Source: a virus. From it: a stretch of DNA of 39,395 bases. The position numbers and the translations under genes were made by a program. The first letter of the stretch is position 1; every line of letters begins with the position of its first letter. The notes below the pieces were generated by a model, which was given only the letters and a program-made list of their open reading frames with translations, did no database searches and was not told the origin of the DNA. Where the stretch lies: the IMG/VR virus record IMGVR_UViG_3300031772_000104, positions 1 through 39,395 of that record; one strand, 5' to 3'. Below, piece after piece: positions 9,383 to 13,508 of this stretch.

Positions 9383-9393
9383 AATATATGTAC
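9383..9393 (-). promoter_or_regulatory. promoter-like box before the HNH gene region
   Basis: The minus strand reads GTACATATATT. It lies in the 260-nt stretch between the HNH gene and the tRNA-Gly gene, which otherwise holds only the 33-codon ORF and tRNA remnants. Confidence 0.45.
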
Positions 9394-9412
9394 CCTTATT
9401 TATACTTTTTCC

Positions 9413-9478
9413 TGGTGCGGACATATTCCATGATTTATATGCTTCGACCGCTGCACCAGCCTATTGTGCTACGGGCGC
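9413..9478 (-). pseudogene. broken tRNA: 5' acceptor and D-arm without T-arm
   Basis: The minus strand starts GCGCCCG TA, followed by a perfect D-arm (GCAC ... GTGC). After a possible anticodon-stem start (GCGGT), a short CATAT/ATATG hairpin replaces the T-arm. The end (GTCCGC ACCA) looks like a tRNA 3' end, but only part of it pairs with the 5' strand. No GTTC-type T-loop is present. This is best read as a tRNA 5' half left beside the HNH insertion. Confidence 0.5.
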
Positions 9479-9483
9479 GTTAT

Positions 9484-9558
9484 TGGTGCGGATATCGAGG
9501 ATTGCACTCGAACTGGAGGTTTGGAAGACCGCCCGTCTGACTATTAGCTTATATCCGC
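9484..9558 (-). tRNA. tRNA-Gly (UCC)
   Basis: Acceptor GCGGATA pairs with TATCCGC, with discriminator A and encoded CCA. The T-arm is TCGAG/CTCGA. The anticodon loop CTTCCAA gives UCC, with one mismatch in the stem. The D-arm does not form a clear stem, so function is less certain than for its neighbours. Confidence 0.65.
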
Positions 9559-9559
9559 T

Positions 9560-9637
9560 TGGTGGGCGTAATGGGAGTCGGACCCACATTTTTCAAGGTT
9601 AGAAACCTTGTGCCATATCCAGTTAGGCGATACGCCC
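9560..9637 (-). tRNA. tRNA-Arg (UCU)
   Basis: Acceptor GGGCGTA/TACGCCC, D-stem GCC/GGC, anticodon stem CAAGG/CCTTG with loop TTTCTAA (UCU). T-loop TCCGACT. Discriminator A and encoded CCA. One base separates it from tRNA-Gly. Confidence 0.92.
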
Positions 9638-9650
9638 GTTTGAAGATGTT

Positions 9651-9726
9651 TGGCAGGCGCGGTGAGAATTGCACTCACGATTTGCAGATTAGGAATCTGC
9701 TTCCATGTCTTCTTGGATACGCGCCT
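9651..9726 (-). tRNA. tRNA-Arg (CCU)
   Basis: Acceptor AGGCGCG/CGCGCCT, D-stem TCCA/TGGA, anticodon stem GCAGA/TCTGC with loop TTCCTAA (CCU), T-stem GTGAG/CTCAC. Discriminator G and encoded CCA. Confidence 0.92.
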
Positions 9727-9734
9727 TTTTGATA

Positions 9735-9809
9735 TGGTAGGCGCAACAGGAATCGGACCTGTACTCGACAGTGTATCAGACTGTTGCATTACCATTATGC
9801 TATGCGCCT
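9735..9809 (-). tRNA. tRNA-Ile (GAU)
   Basis: Acceptor AGGCGCA/TGCGCCT, D-stem GCAT/ATGC, anticodon stem ACAGT/ACTGT with loop CTGATAC (GAU), T-stem ACAGG/CCTGT. Discriminator A and encoded CCA. Confidence 0.94.
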
Positions 9810-9821
9810 ATATATAGTTAT

Positions 9822-9898
9822 TGGAGGGCACGGCAGGATTTGAACCCGCATAGTGCAGAGTTCGTGGCTCTGTGCATTGTCCGTTTTGCTACGTGCCC
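9822..9898 (-). tRNA. tRNA-Arg (ACG) with C33
   Basis: Acceptor GGGCACG/CGTGCCC, anticodon stem CAGAG/CTCTG, T-stem GCGGG/CCTGC, discriminator T and encoded CCA. The loop is CCACGAA: anticodon ACG, but position 33 is C rather than the near-universal U. A34 is also unusual in archaea, where wobble inosine is not normal. Confidence 0.85.
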
Positions 9899-9901
9899 GT
9901 A

Positions 9902-9976
9902 TGGTAGACACTGGAGGACTCGAACCTCCTTAAGACAGTTTGTAAGACTGCCCTCCATCCTACAGAGTCAGTGTCT
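9902..9976 (-). tRNA. tRNA-Val (UAC)
   Basis: Acceptor AGACACT/AGTGTCT, D-stem CTC/GAG, anticodon stem GCAGT/ACTGT with loop CTTACAA (UAC), T-stem GGAGG/CCTCC. Discriminator A and encoded CCA. Confidence 0.94.
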
Positions 9977-9981
9977 ATGAT

Positions 9982-10059
9982 TGGTAGTCCCTGGAAGACT
10001 CGAACTTCCGTTGCAGGGCTTCAAAGACCCGCAGGCTTTACCCGTTACCTCAAGGGACT
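9982..10059 (-). tRNA. tRNA-Gln (UUG)
   Basis: Acceptor AGTCCCT/AGGGACT, D-stem AGG/CCT, loop CTTTGAA (UUG) on an imperfect stem (GGGT/GCCC), T-stem GGAAG/CTTCC. Discriminator A and encoded CCA. Confidence 0.88.
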
Positions 10060-10065
10060 GCGATA

Positions 10066-10141
10066 TGGAGCCCCCAGAGGAAGTTGCATCCCCGACTTCT
10101 CCGTTACAGGCGGAGTGCTCTGCTGTCTGAGCTATAGGGGC
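10066..10141 (-). tRNA. tRNA-Thr (UGU)
   Basis: Acceptor GCCCCTA/TGGGGGC, D-stem GCTC/GAGC, anticodon stem CTCCG/CGGAG with loop CCTGTAA (UGU, U33 present), T-loop TGCAACT. Discriminator T and encoded CCA. One base from tRNA-Phe. Confidence 0.93.
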
Positions 10142-10142
10142 T

Positions 10143-10216
10143 TGGTGGAAACAGCCAGAATCGGACTGGCATCATGAGGTCTTCAGCCCCACGCTCTCCC
10201 ATTGAGCTATGCTTCC
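10143..10216 (-). tRNA. tRNA-Phe (GAA)
   Basis: Acceptor GGAAGCA/TGTTTCC, D-stem GCTC/GAGC, anticodon stem TGGGG/CCTCA with loop CTGAAGA (GAA), T-stem GCCAG/CTGGC. Discriminator A and encoded CCA. A TTTAAATA box lies just upstream. Confidence 0.94.
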
Positions 10217-10243
10217 ATTGTATTTAAAGGTTTTGAAAGGAAT

Positions 10244-10324
10244 TGGCGGGTCTGGTGCGATTCGAACGCACGATTGTGCTGGATTAAAAGTCCAGTGCCT
10301 TAATCCTAGCTGGGCCACAGACCC
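10244..10324 (-). tRNA. tRNA-Lys (UUU)
   Basis: Acceptor GGGTCTG/CAGACCC, D-stem GCC/GGC, anticodon stem CTGGA/TCCAG with loop CTTTTAA (UUU), T-stem GTGCG/CGCAC. Discriminator G and encoded CCA. Confidence 0.95.
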
Positions 10325-10334
10325 GTATATGATA

Positions 10335-10437
10335 TGGTGGAAACGGAGGGATTCTTCCCTTTGCTGCACATTTCTTGGAACAGAATGGCCCCATGCCATC
10401 TGCGTGACAGGCAGATATTCTTCCACTGTACTATACG
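10335..10437 (-). pseudogene. tRNA-Asp-like structured region, non-canonical
   Basis: The minus strand has an intact Asp-type anticodon arm (TCTGC, loop CTGTCAC = GUC, GCAGA) preceded by a D-arm-like GTACAGTGGAAGAATAT. No matching T-arm or acceptor follows. Instead there is a hairpin ATGGC/GCCAT, and TGGAAGAAT can pair with ATTC(TG)TTCCA to close both hairpins. A further tRNA-like end (CGTTTCC ACCA) lies at 10335-10345. It is either a decayed or rearranged tRNA-Asp or a structured RNA derived from one. Confidence 0.45.
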
Positions 10438-10445
10438 ACCTTGAT

Positions 10446-10521
10446 TGGTCGAGCAACCAGGAGTCGAACCTGGGAAAAGGCGGTCTACAGCCGCCCACAT
10501 TAGCCGTTCTGTCATTGCTCG
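10446..10521 (-). tRNA. tRNA-Tyr (GUA)
   Basis: Acceptor CGAGCAA/TTGCTCG, anticodon stem GGCGG/CCGCC with loop CTGTAGA (GUA), T-stem CCAGG/CCTGG. Discriminator A and encoded CCA. Confidence 0.92.
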
Positions 10522-10528
10522 TGATTGA

Positions 10529-10603
10529 TGCTCCCTGTGGAAGTTGAATCCACGTTTTAGGGTCGAAGGCCCCATGTCCTTGACCGGGCTAGACTAAGGG
10601 AGC
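10529..10603 (-). tRNA. tRNA-Glu (UUC) with C33
   Basis: Acceptor GCTCCCT/AGGGAGC, D-stem GTC/GAC, anticodon stem TGGGG/CCCTA, T-stem GTGGA/TCCAC. The loop CCTTCGA gives UUC, but position 33 is C. The 3' end reads A then TCA, so CCA is not encoded. Confidence 0.86.
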
Positions 10604-10750
10604 ATAGTCGGGGCTACCGGCTTTACCCGGTTTGTTCCATACCTTCAATGGTTTAAGCATTTCTTCCATCATTACACGATGGACTAATCGTACTCTGCCA
10701 TCTATCTGTTTATGTTCGTATGTAATGACTTTCATTTTATCACTCGGCAT
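10589..10750 (-). pseudogene. truncated HNH endonuclease N-terminus (53 aa)
   Basis: ATG 10750 follows GAGAGGTA and an ATACATATATA box. Its residues RLVHRVMMEEMLKPLK align by eye with NAHRVLMEEYLGRPLK, the start of the HNH protein at 11605-12060. The frame then leaves the family and stops at TAG 10589 inside the tRNA-Glu D-arm, before any HNH residues. This is most simply a decayed homing endonuclease; a small functional protein cannot be ruled out. Confidence 0.6.
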
Positions 10751-10783
10751 TACCTCTCGTCTACATCTGCTCTATTGGCCTTA

Positions 10784-10795
10784 CTATATATGTAT
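10784..10795 (-). promoter_or_regulatory. ATACATATATA box before the truncated HNH gene
   Basis: The minus strand reads ATACATATATAG, about 40 nt before ATG 10750 and downstream of tRNA-Leu (UAA). Confidence 0.55.
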
Positions 10796-10820
10796 GGCTA
10801 TATTTATACTTTTCGGTTAT

Positions 10821-10907
10821 TGGTAGGGATGGTCGGAGTCGAACCGACGTTGTTGCCTACGTACTGCGTTTTAAGCGCAGCGCCTTCGGCCACTTGGCTA
10901 CATCCCT
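10821..10907 (-). tRNA. tRNA-Leu (UAA)
   Basis: Class II tRNA. Acceptor AGGGATG/CATCCCT, D-stem GCC/GGC, anticodon stem CTGCG/CGCAG with loop CTTAAAA (UAA), long variable region, T-stem GTCGG/CCGAC. Discriminator A and encoded CCA. Confidence 0.93.
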
Positions 10908-10912
10908 ATGAT

Positions 10913-10999
10913 TGGAGGGGATAGCAGGGTTCGAACCTGCGTAAGCTCTGCAGCAACGGGTTCTAGGCCCGTCCCAATTGACCACTCTGGCATATCCCC
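10913..10999 (-). tRNA. tRNA-Leu (UAG) with C33
   Basis: Class II tRNA. Acceptor GGGGATA/TATCCCC, anticodon stem ACGGG/CCCGT, long variable arm, T-stem GCAGG/CCTGC. Discriminator T and encoded CCA. The loop CCTAGAA gives UAG with C at position 33. Confidence 0.88.
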
Positions 11000-11004
11000 A
11001 TTAT

Positions 11005-11091
11005 TGGCGGGTGCGACAGGATTTGAACCTGCATGTCCTTTCGGACGCTGGTTTTCAAGACCAGTTCCTTGAGCCATTAGGATACACACCC
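11005..11091 (-). tRNA. tRNA-Ser (UGA)
   Basis: Class II tRNA. Acceptor GGGTGTG/CGCACCC, D-stem TCC/GGA, anticodon stem CTGGT/ACCAG with loop CTTGAAA (UGA), variable-arm hairpin GTCC/GGAC, T-loop TTCAAAT. Discriminator G and encoded CCA. Confidence 0.94.
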
Positions 11092-11095
11092 ATAG

Positions 11096-11168
11096 TGCTC
11101 TCGCAGAGATTTGCACTCTGAATCCCAACGTGAGAGGCTGGAGTCTTTTCTGATTAGACTACGAGAGC
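11096..11168 (-). tRNA. tRNA-Glu (CUC)
   Basis: Acceptor GCTCTCG/CGAGAGC, D-stem GTC/GAC, anticodon stem CCAGC/GTTGG with loop CTCTCAC (CUC), T-stem CAGAG/CTCTG. The 3' end is A then CTA, so CCA is not encoded. Confidence 0.92.
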
Positions 11169-11174
11169 GTTTGA

Positions 11175-11248
11175 TGGAGACGGCGGGAGGATTTGCACCT
11201 TCATACACGGCTCTGCAGGCCGCTGCATAGCTGTTCTGCCACGCCATC
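11175..11248 (-). tRNA. tRNA-Cys (GCA)
   Basis: Acceptor GATGGCG/CGCCGTC with one G-T pair, D-stem GCA/TGC, anticodon stem GCGGC/GCCGT with loop CTGCAGA (GCA), T-loop TGCAAAT with one stem mismatch. Discriminator T and encoded CCA. Confidence 0.9.
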
Positions 11249-11253
11249 ATGAT

Positions 11254-11328
11254 TGGTGGGTTCAGAGAAAGTTGCATTCTCATTCTCGGTTCTGGAGACC
11301 GGAGTTCTGCTGATTGAACTATGAACCC
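11254..11328 (-). tRNA. tRNA-Trp (CCA)
   Basis: Acceptor GGGTTCA/TGAACCC, D-stem GTTC/GAAC, loop CTCCAGA (CCA), T-loop TGCAACT. Discriminator A and encoded CCA. One outer anticodon-stem pair is mismatched. Confidence 0.92.
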
Positions 11329-11333
11329 AAAGG

Positions 11334-11450
11334 TTCCCCCAGACGGAGTTGAACCGTCACTTCCTTTCCCAGAATCTCGTGGTCTGTGGTCCTTGGTTCC
11401 CACCACCTATGAGCCTTGGTTCTAGCGTCCTATCGTTGGACTATGGAGGA
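11334..11450 (-). tRNA. tRNA-like gene with 47-nt anticodon-loop region, identity undetermined
   Basis: Acceptor TCCTCCA/TGGGGGA, D-stem GTCC/GGAC and T-stem GACGG/CCGTC are clear. A candidate anticodon stem CTAGA/TCTGG encloses 47 nt instead of 7. Inside, GAACCAAGG occurs twice and GTGGT/ACCAC can pair, as expected of a structured intron. The variable region is 10 nt and the 3' end is A then CCT. Excision after ACCAAG would give anticodon CAA with C33, but CAU (CTCATAG) is also present, so I do not assign an amino acid. Confidence 0.55.
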
Positions 11451-11454
11451 TTGA

Positions 11455-11582
11455 TAGTCCTGGGTAGACTCGAACTACCGTTCCCAGATATCTTCGAAGT
11501 AATCTCGCCATGGTCGCAAGCGAGACATAGACGGCGACTACGTCTTCAGAGTCTGGTGTCATTGCCGCTAGACTACAGGACT
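11455..11582 (-). tRNA. tRNA-Gln (CUG) with intron
   Basis: Acceptor AGTCCTG/CAGGACT, D-stem GTC/GAC, T-stem GGTAG/CTACC. The anticodon stem CCAGA/TCTGG is perfect once a 56-nt intron (11490-11545) is removed between positions 37 and 38, giving loop CTCTGAA (CUG). The acceptor resembles tRNA-Gln (UUG). The 3' end reads A then TCA, without CCA. An intron at 37/38 is the usual archaeal position. Confidence 0.88.
11490..11545 (-). other. 56-nt tRNA-Gln intron
   Basis: The intron lies between A37 and A38. It is highly structured: GAAG near the 5' splice site pairs with CTTC near the 3' end, and TCTCGC pairs with GCGAGA around a central loop. TCT of the anticodon loop can pair with AGA at the intron end, leaving a short bulge, consistent with a bulge-helix-bulge substrate. 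It is too short to encode an endonuclease. Confidence 0.75.
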
Positions 11583-11592
11583 TTGCATTCTA

Positions 11593-11602
11593 CTATATGT
11601 AT
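11593..11602 (-). promoter_or_regulatory. ATACATATAG box before tRNA-Gln
   Basis: The minus strand reads ATACATATAG about 16 nt before the tRNA-Gln 5' end; TTAAATA lies a few bases further upstream. One of these probably drives the tRNA array. Confidence 0.5.
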
Positions 11603-11604
11603 CT

Positions 11605-12060
11605 TTATGTATTTAAGCCTTTCTTAATATGATTATGAACTGTTTGTCTATTCAATCCATATTTGTTCGCTATTTGATAACTGCCCAACCCATTTTTTAA
11701 TCCTTCCTTGATGAATTCGTCAATGTCCGTTCTGGGAACGATTGCCGATATTCCACTATCAACTATACACTTTTTTGAACAGAACTCTTTTTGGTTGTTT
11801 TTAATATTCTTCCTATGGATTCTGACCGGTCTCAAGAAAACATTATTACATTGCGGGCAGTTTAGTTCTATATATTCCGTCTTTTTATGATGTAATGAAC
11901 TGTGTTTTCCTCTAGACATTAATTCAAGATTTTCTATTCTATTGTCTGTTTTGTCTCCATTTATATGATGGACCACTTCGCTGGATTTTAACGGTCTGCC
12001 AAGATATTCTTCCATTAATACTCTGTGGGCGTTTCTTTTTCCTATCCATTTGTATTTCAT
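11605..12060 (-). CDS. HNH homing endonuclease with C-terminal helix-turn-helix
   Basis: Residues 1-60 form an HNH_3-type nuclease: AHRVLMEEYLGRPLK, then VVHHINGDKTDNRIENLELM and HSSLHHKK. A Cys4 zinc-binding segment follows (CPQCNNVF ... FCSKKC, about residues 68-96). The C-terminus has a helix-turn-helix (GSYQIANKYGLNRQTVHNHI) that likely adds DNA specificity. The gene lies between a tRNA-Gln 5' half (12085-12114) and intact tRNA-Gln (CUG), so it probably homed into a tRNA-Gln gene. Its ATACATATAG box abuts the tRNA half and lies about 19 nt from ATG. Confidence 0.9.
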   Translation of the reverse strand: MKYKWIGKRNAHRVLMEEYLGRPLKSSEVVHHINGDKTDNRIENLELMSRGKHSSLHHKKTEYIELNCPQCNNVFLRPVRIHRKNIKNNQKEFCSKKCIVDSGISAIVPRTDIDEFIKEGLKNGLGSYQIANKYGLNRQTVHNHIKKGLNT

Positions 12061-12073
12061 ATTATCACTAATA

Positions 12074-12083
12074 CTATATGTAT
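12074..12083 (-). promoter_or_regulatory. ATACATATAG box before the HNH gene
   Basis: The minus strand reads ATACATATAG directly after the broken tRNA-Gln half, and the HNH ATG follows about 19 nt after the centre. GTGATAAT before the ATG may act as ribosome site. Confidence 0.55.
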
Positions 12084-12084
12084 A

Positions 12085-12114
12085 GCTGATGTCGTTCCGT
12101 TAGACCATAGGACT
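12085..12114 (-). pseudogene. 5' half of a tRNA-Gln gene
   Basis: The minus strand reads AGTCCTA TG then GTCTAACGGAACGAC, matching the acceptor strand and D-arm of tRNA-Gln (CUG) at 11455-11582 (AGTCCTG, GTCTAGCGGCAATGAC). It breaks inside the anticodon stem, where the promoter box of the HNH gene begins. A TTTAAATA box (12136-12143) sits about 25 nt upstream, as for a working tRNA promoter. Confidence 0.7.
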
Positions 12115-12158
12115 GTTGTGTTATGTTCTTCTGTCTATTTAAAGTTATTGGCGTGAAT

Positions 12159-12728
12159 CTATAAACTTAGATGACAGTTTGCACATAAACATCTGCATTT
12201 ATTCAATTCTCTACACAATCTATCTACCGAAGAATTATGATTCAACATATTACATATCATATCCTCTTTTTCTTCTGGGTTTATGTGGTGAAAATCAAGA
12301 CATTTTAAATCAGACTCTCCACAAATTTCACATTTTAAATTAACTACGAATTCATTATACCATCGTTGAGTAGTAGTGTTGTGACTTAATTTCTGTTTAT
12401 TGAACTCTTTTCCCAGTTTTCTATGGCAATTTTCACACAATATCTGACACTTCTCTATTTCTTTCAATATTATTTCTTTTTTTCTACAGTTAGACACCAT
12501 ATTAGCAACAGTATCACTTTTTAATGTTGCGTCCAAATGGTGAAAGGATATTGCCCTGGGTGCATCTTTTCCACTAAATCCACACTTACTGCATGATAAC
12601 GTTTTCTTATATTCTTTAAACCACTCCCTTCGTTTTCTTTTGTTTTCCATTGTACGTTCATATGTTTCATTCTTATGATTAACATACCACTCGTGTCTTG
12701 CTTTTTTATGTTTTTCAATATCTCTCAT
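12159..12728 (-). CDS. tandem HNH endonuclease
   Basis: A 189-aa protein with two copies of a Cys-HNH module. Module 1 (about residues 45-108): CSKCGF, SFHHLD, then ILCENCHRKL. Module 2 (about 131-189): CEICGES, DFHHINPEEK, then CLCANCHLSL. A basic N-terminus (residues 1-42) probably binds DNA. The protein stops right after the last motif. It is likely another free-standing homing endonuclease in the tRNA array, upstream of the HNH gene and downstream of tRNA-Ser (GCU). The duplicated layout may mean one chain contacts two half-sites. Confidence 0.82.
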   Translation of the reverse strand: MRDIEKHKKARHEWYVNHKNETYERTMENKRKRREWFKEYKKTLSCSKCGFSGKDAPRAISFHHLDATLKSDTVANMVSNCRKKEIILKEIEKCQILCENCHRKLGKEFNKQKLSHNTTTQRWYNEFVVNLKCEICGESDLKCLDFHHINPEEKEDMICNMLNHNSSVDRLCRELNKCRCLCANCHLSL

Positions 12729-12744
12729 GTTCGAATACCATTGA

Positions 12745-12754
12745 TAATATGTAT
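12745..12754 (-). promoter_or_regulatory. promoter-like box before the tandem HNH gene
   Basis: The minus strand reads ATACATATTA, about 21 nt before ATG 12728. Confidence 0.45.
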
Positions 12755-12772
12755 ACTTCGTACACTTGAAGG

Positions 12773-12853
12773 CGGAGTGGAGGAGAATCGAACTCCCGAA
12801 CCATTACGGTCACAGATTAGCAATCTGTCACATTACCACTATGTTACCACTCC
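12773..12853 (-). tRNA. tRNA-Ser (GCU)
   Basis: Class II tRNA. Acceptor GGAGTGG/CCACTCC, D-stem ACAT/ATGT, anticodon stem ACAGA/TCTGT with loop TTGCTAA (GCU), variable arm GACC/GGTTC, T-stem GGGAG/CTCCT. The 3' end is G then CCT, so CCA is not encoded. It is the first gene of the array in transcription order. Confidence 0.93.
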
Positions 12854-12894
12854 ACTGGGCCACGCTCACACGGGGAGGCGCTACCAACACTTCA

Positions 12895-12904
12895 CTATAT
12901 GTAT
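12895..12904 (-). promoter_or_regulatory. ATACATATAG box before the tRNA array
   Basis: The minus strand reads ATACATATAG in the 128-nt gap between the 99-aa membrane gene and tRNA-Ser. It is the likely main promoter of the upstream end of the array. Confidence 0.5.
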
Positions 12905-12925
12905 CATTTAATATTTAAATCTTTC

Positions 12926-12970
12926 TATTAAAAAATATAATATAAAAGGGTTTGATATGGAGTAAAAAGG
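12926..12970 (-). terminator. T-rich terminator after the membrane gene
   Basis: Downstream of the stop at 12982 the minus strand runs CCCTTTTTAC, CCCTTTTATATT and ATATTTTTTAATAG. Runs of T without a strong hairpin are typical of archaeal termination. Confidence 0.5.
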
Positions 12971-12981
12971 GTCCCAAAGGT

Positions 12982-13281
12982 TTACGCTGCGACTTTCTTC
13001 ACAACCTCGAATAGCCCTCTTACACCACCCATGCCACCTAGTGCAAAGCCTCCAATAATTAGGAAGTTCTCTGCGGATAGAGTTGGGTCTAAACCACTAA
13101 TCCAAACTCCTAAGAAGGCGGCGATTAGTGCTCCTACAAACGTTACCAACGCAACCTTTACTGTAACGTCCTTCAGTGTGTTCGTGGGGATATCCCAGAA
13201 ACGGAACAACATTGCCAATAGAGCCGCTGCAAGAATTGCTGCTATCGGTCCTAGAGTCAATATCGCATTAATGTCCATCAT
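12982..13281 (-). CDS. 99-aa membrane protein, possible holin
   Basis: Three likely transmembrane stretches: residues 6-27 (ILTLGPIAAILAAALLAMLF), 42-63 (VALVTFVGALIAAFLGVWI) and 74-90 (LIIGGFALGGMGGV), separated by short polar turns. Small size, several helices and a position next to a glycoside hydrolase resemble a holin, but no family is recognised and archaeal virus holins are poorly defined. A strong GGAGGTGA site lies 7 nt before ATG 13281. Confidence 0.65.
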   Translation of the reverse strand: MMDINAILTLGPIAAILAAALLAMLFRFWDIPTNTLKDVTVKVALVTFVGALIAAFLGVWISGLDPTLSAENFLIIGGFALGGMGGVRGLFEVVKKVAA

Positions 13282-13377
13282 GTCTTATTCACCTCCCGGG
13301 TAAGTATATTTATCCATAACGCAATCATAAAAAGACGATGAACTATATAAACCTTGCTCATTTGTCATGGTTAATCT

Positions 13378-13389
13378 CTATATATGTAT
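13378..13389 (-). promoter_or_regulatory. ATACATATATA box upstream of the membrane gene
   Basis: The minus strand reads ATACATATATAG at the end of the zinc-ribbon gene; a second TTTATATAG lies at 13343-13352. A 27-codon ORF starts between them but I do not call it a gene. Confidence 0.5.
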
Positions 13390-13396
13390 AATCTCA

Positions 13397-13507
13397 TCAT
13401 CCTGATGTTTTCTTCCCACACTGGGGGCATATATAAAGTTTTTTACATACGTCCCCGTAGCATTGACATTCTGCCTTCATTTGCGTTCCGCAATTAGGAC
13501 ATTGCAT
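13397..13507 (-). CDS. 36-aa zinc-ribbon protein
   Basis: The frame starts at ATG 13507, two bases past the stop of the glycoside hydrolase gene, and stops at 13397. Two CPxCG knuckles (MQCPNCG near the start, ICPQCGKK near the end) and a central CQC...C make a small zinc ribbon. It is an accessory protein in the same operon; its partner is unknown. Confidence 0.6.
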   Translation of the reverse strand: MQCPNCGTQMKAECQCYGDVCKKLYICPQCGKKTSG

Positions 13508-13508
13508 A

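Noticed and set aside
13367-13396. 27-codon ORF before the 99-aa membrane gene
   Set aside because: It lies between two promoter boxes and has no ribosome site or recognisable features.
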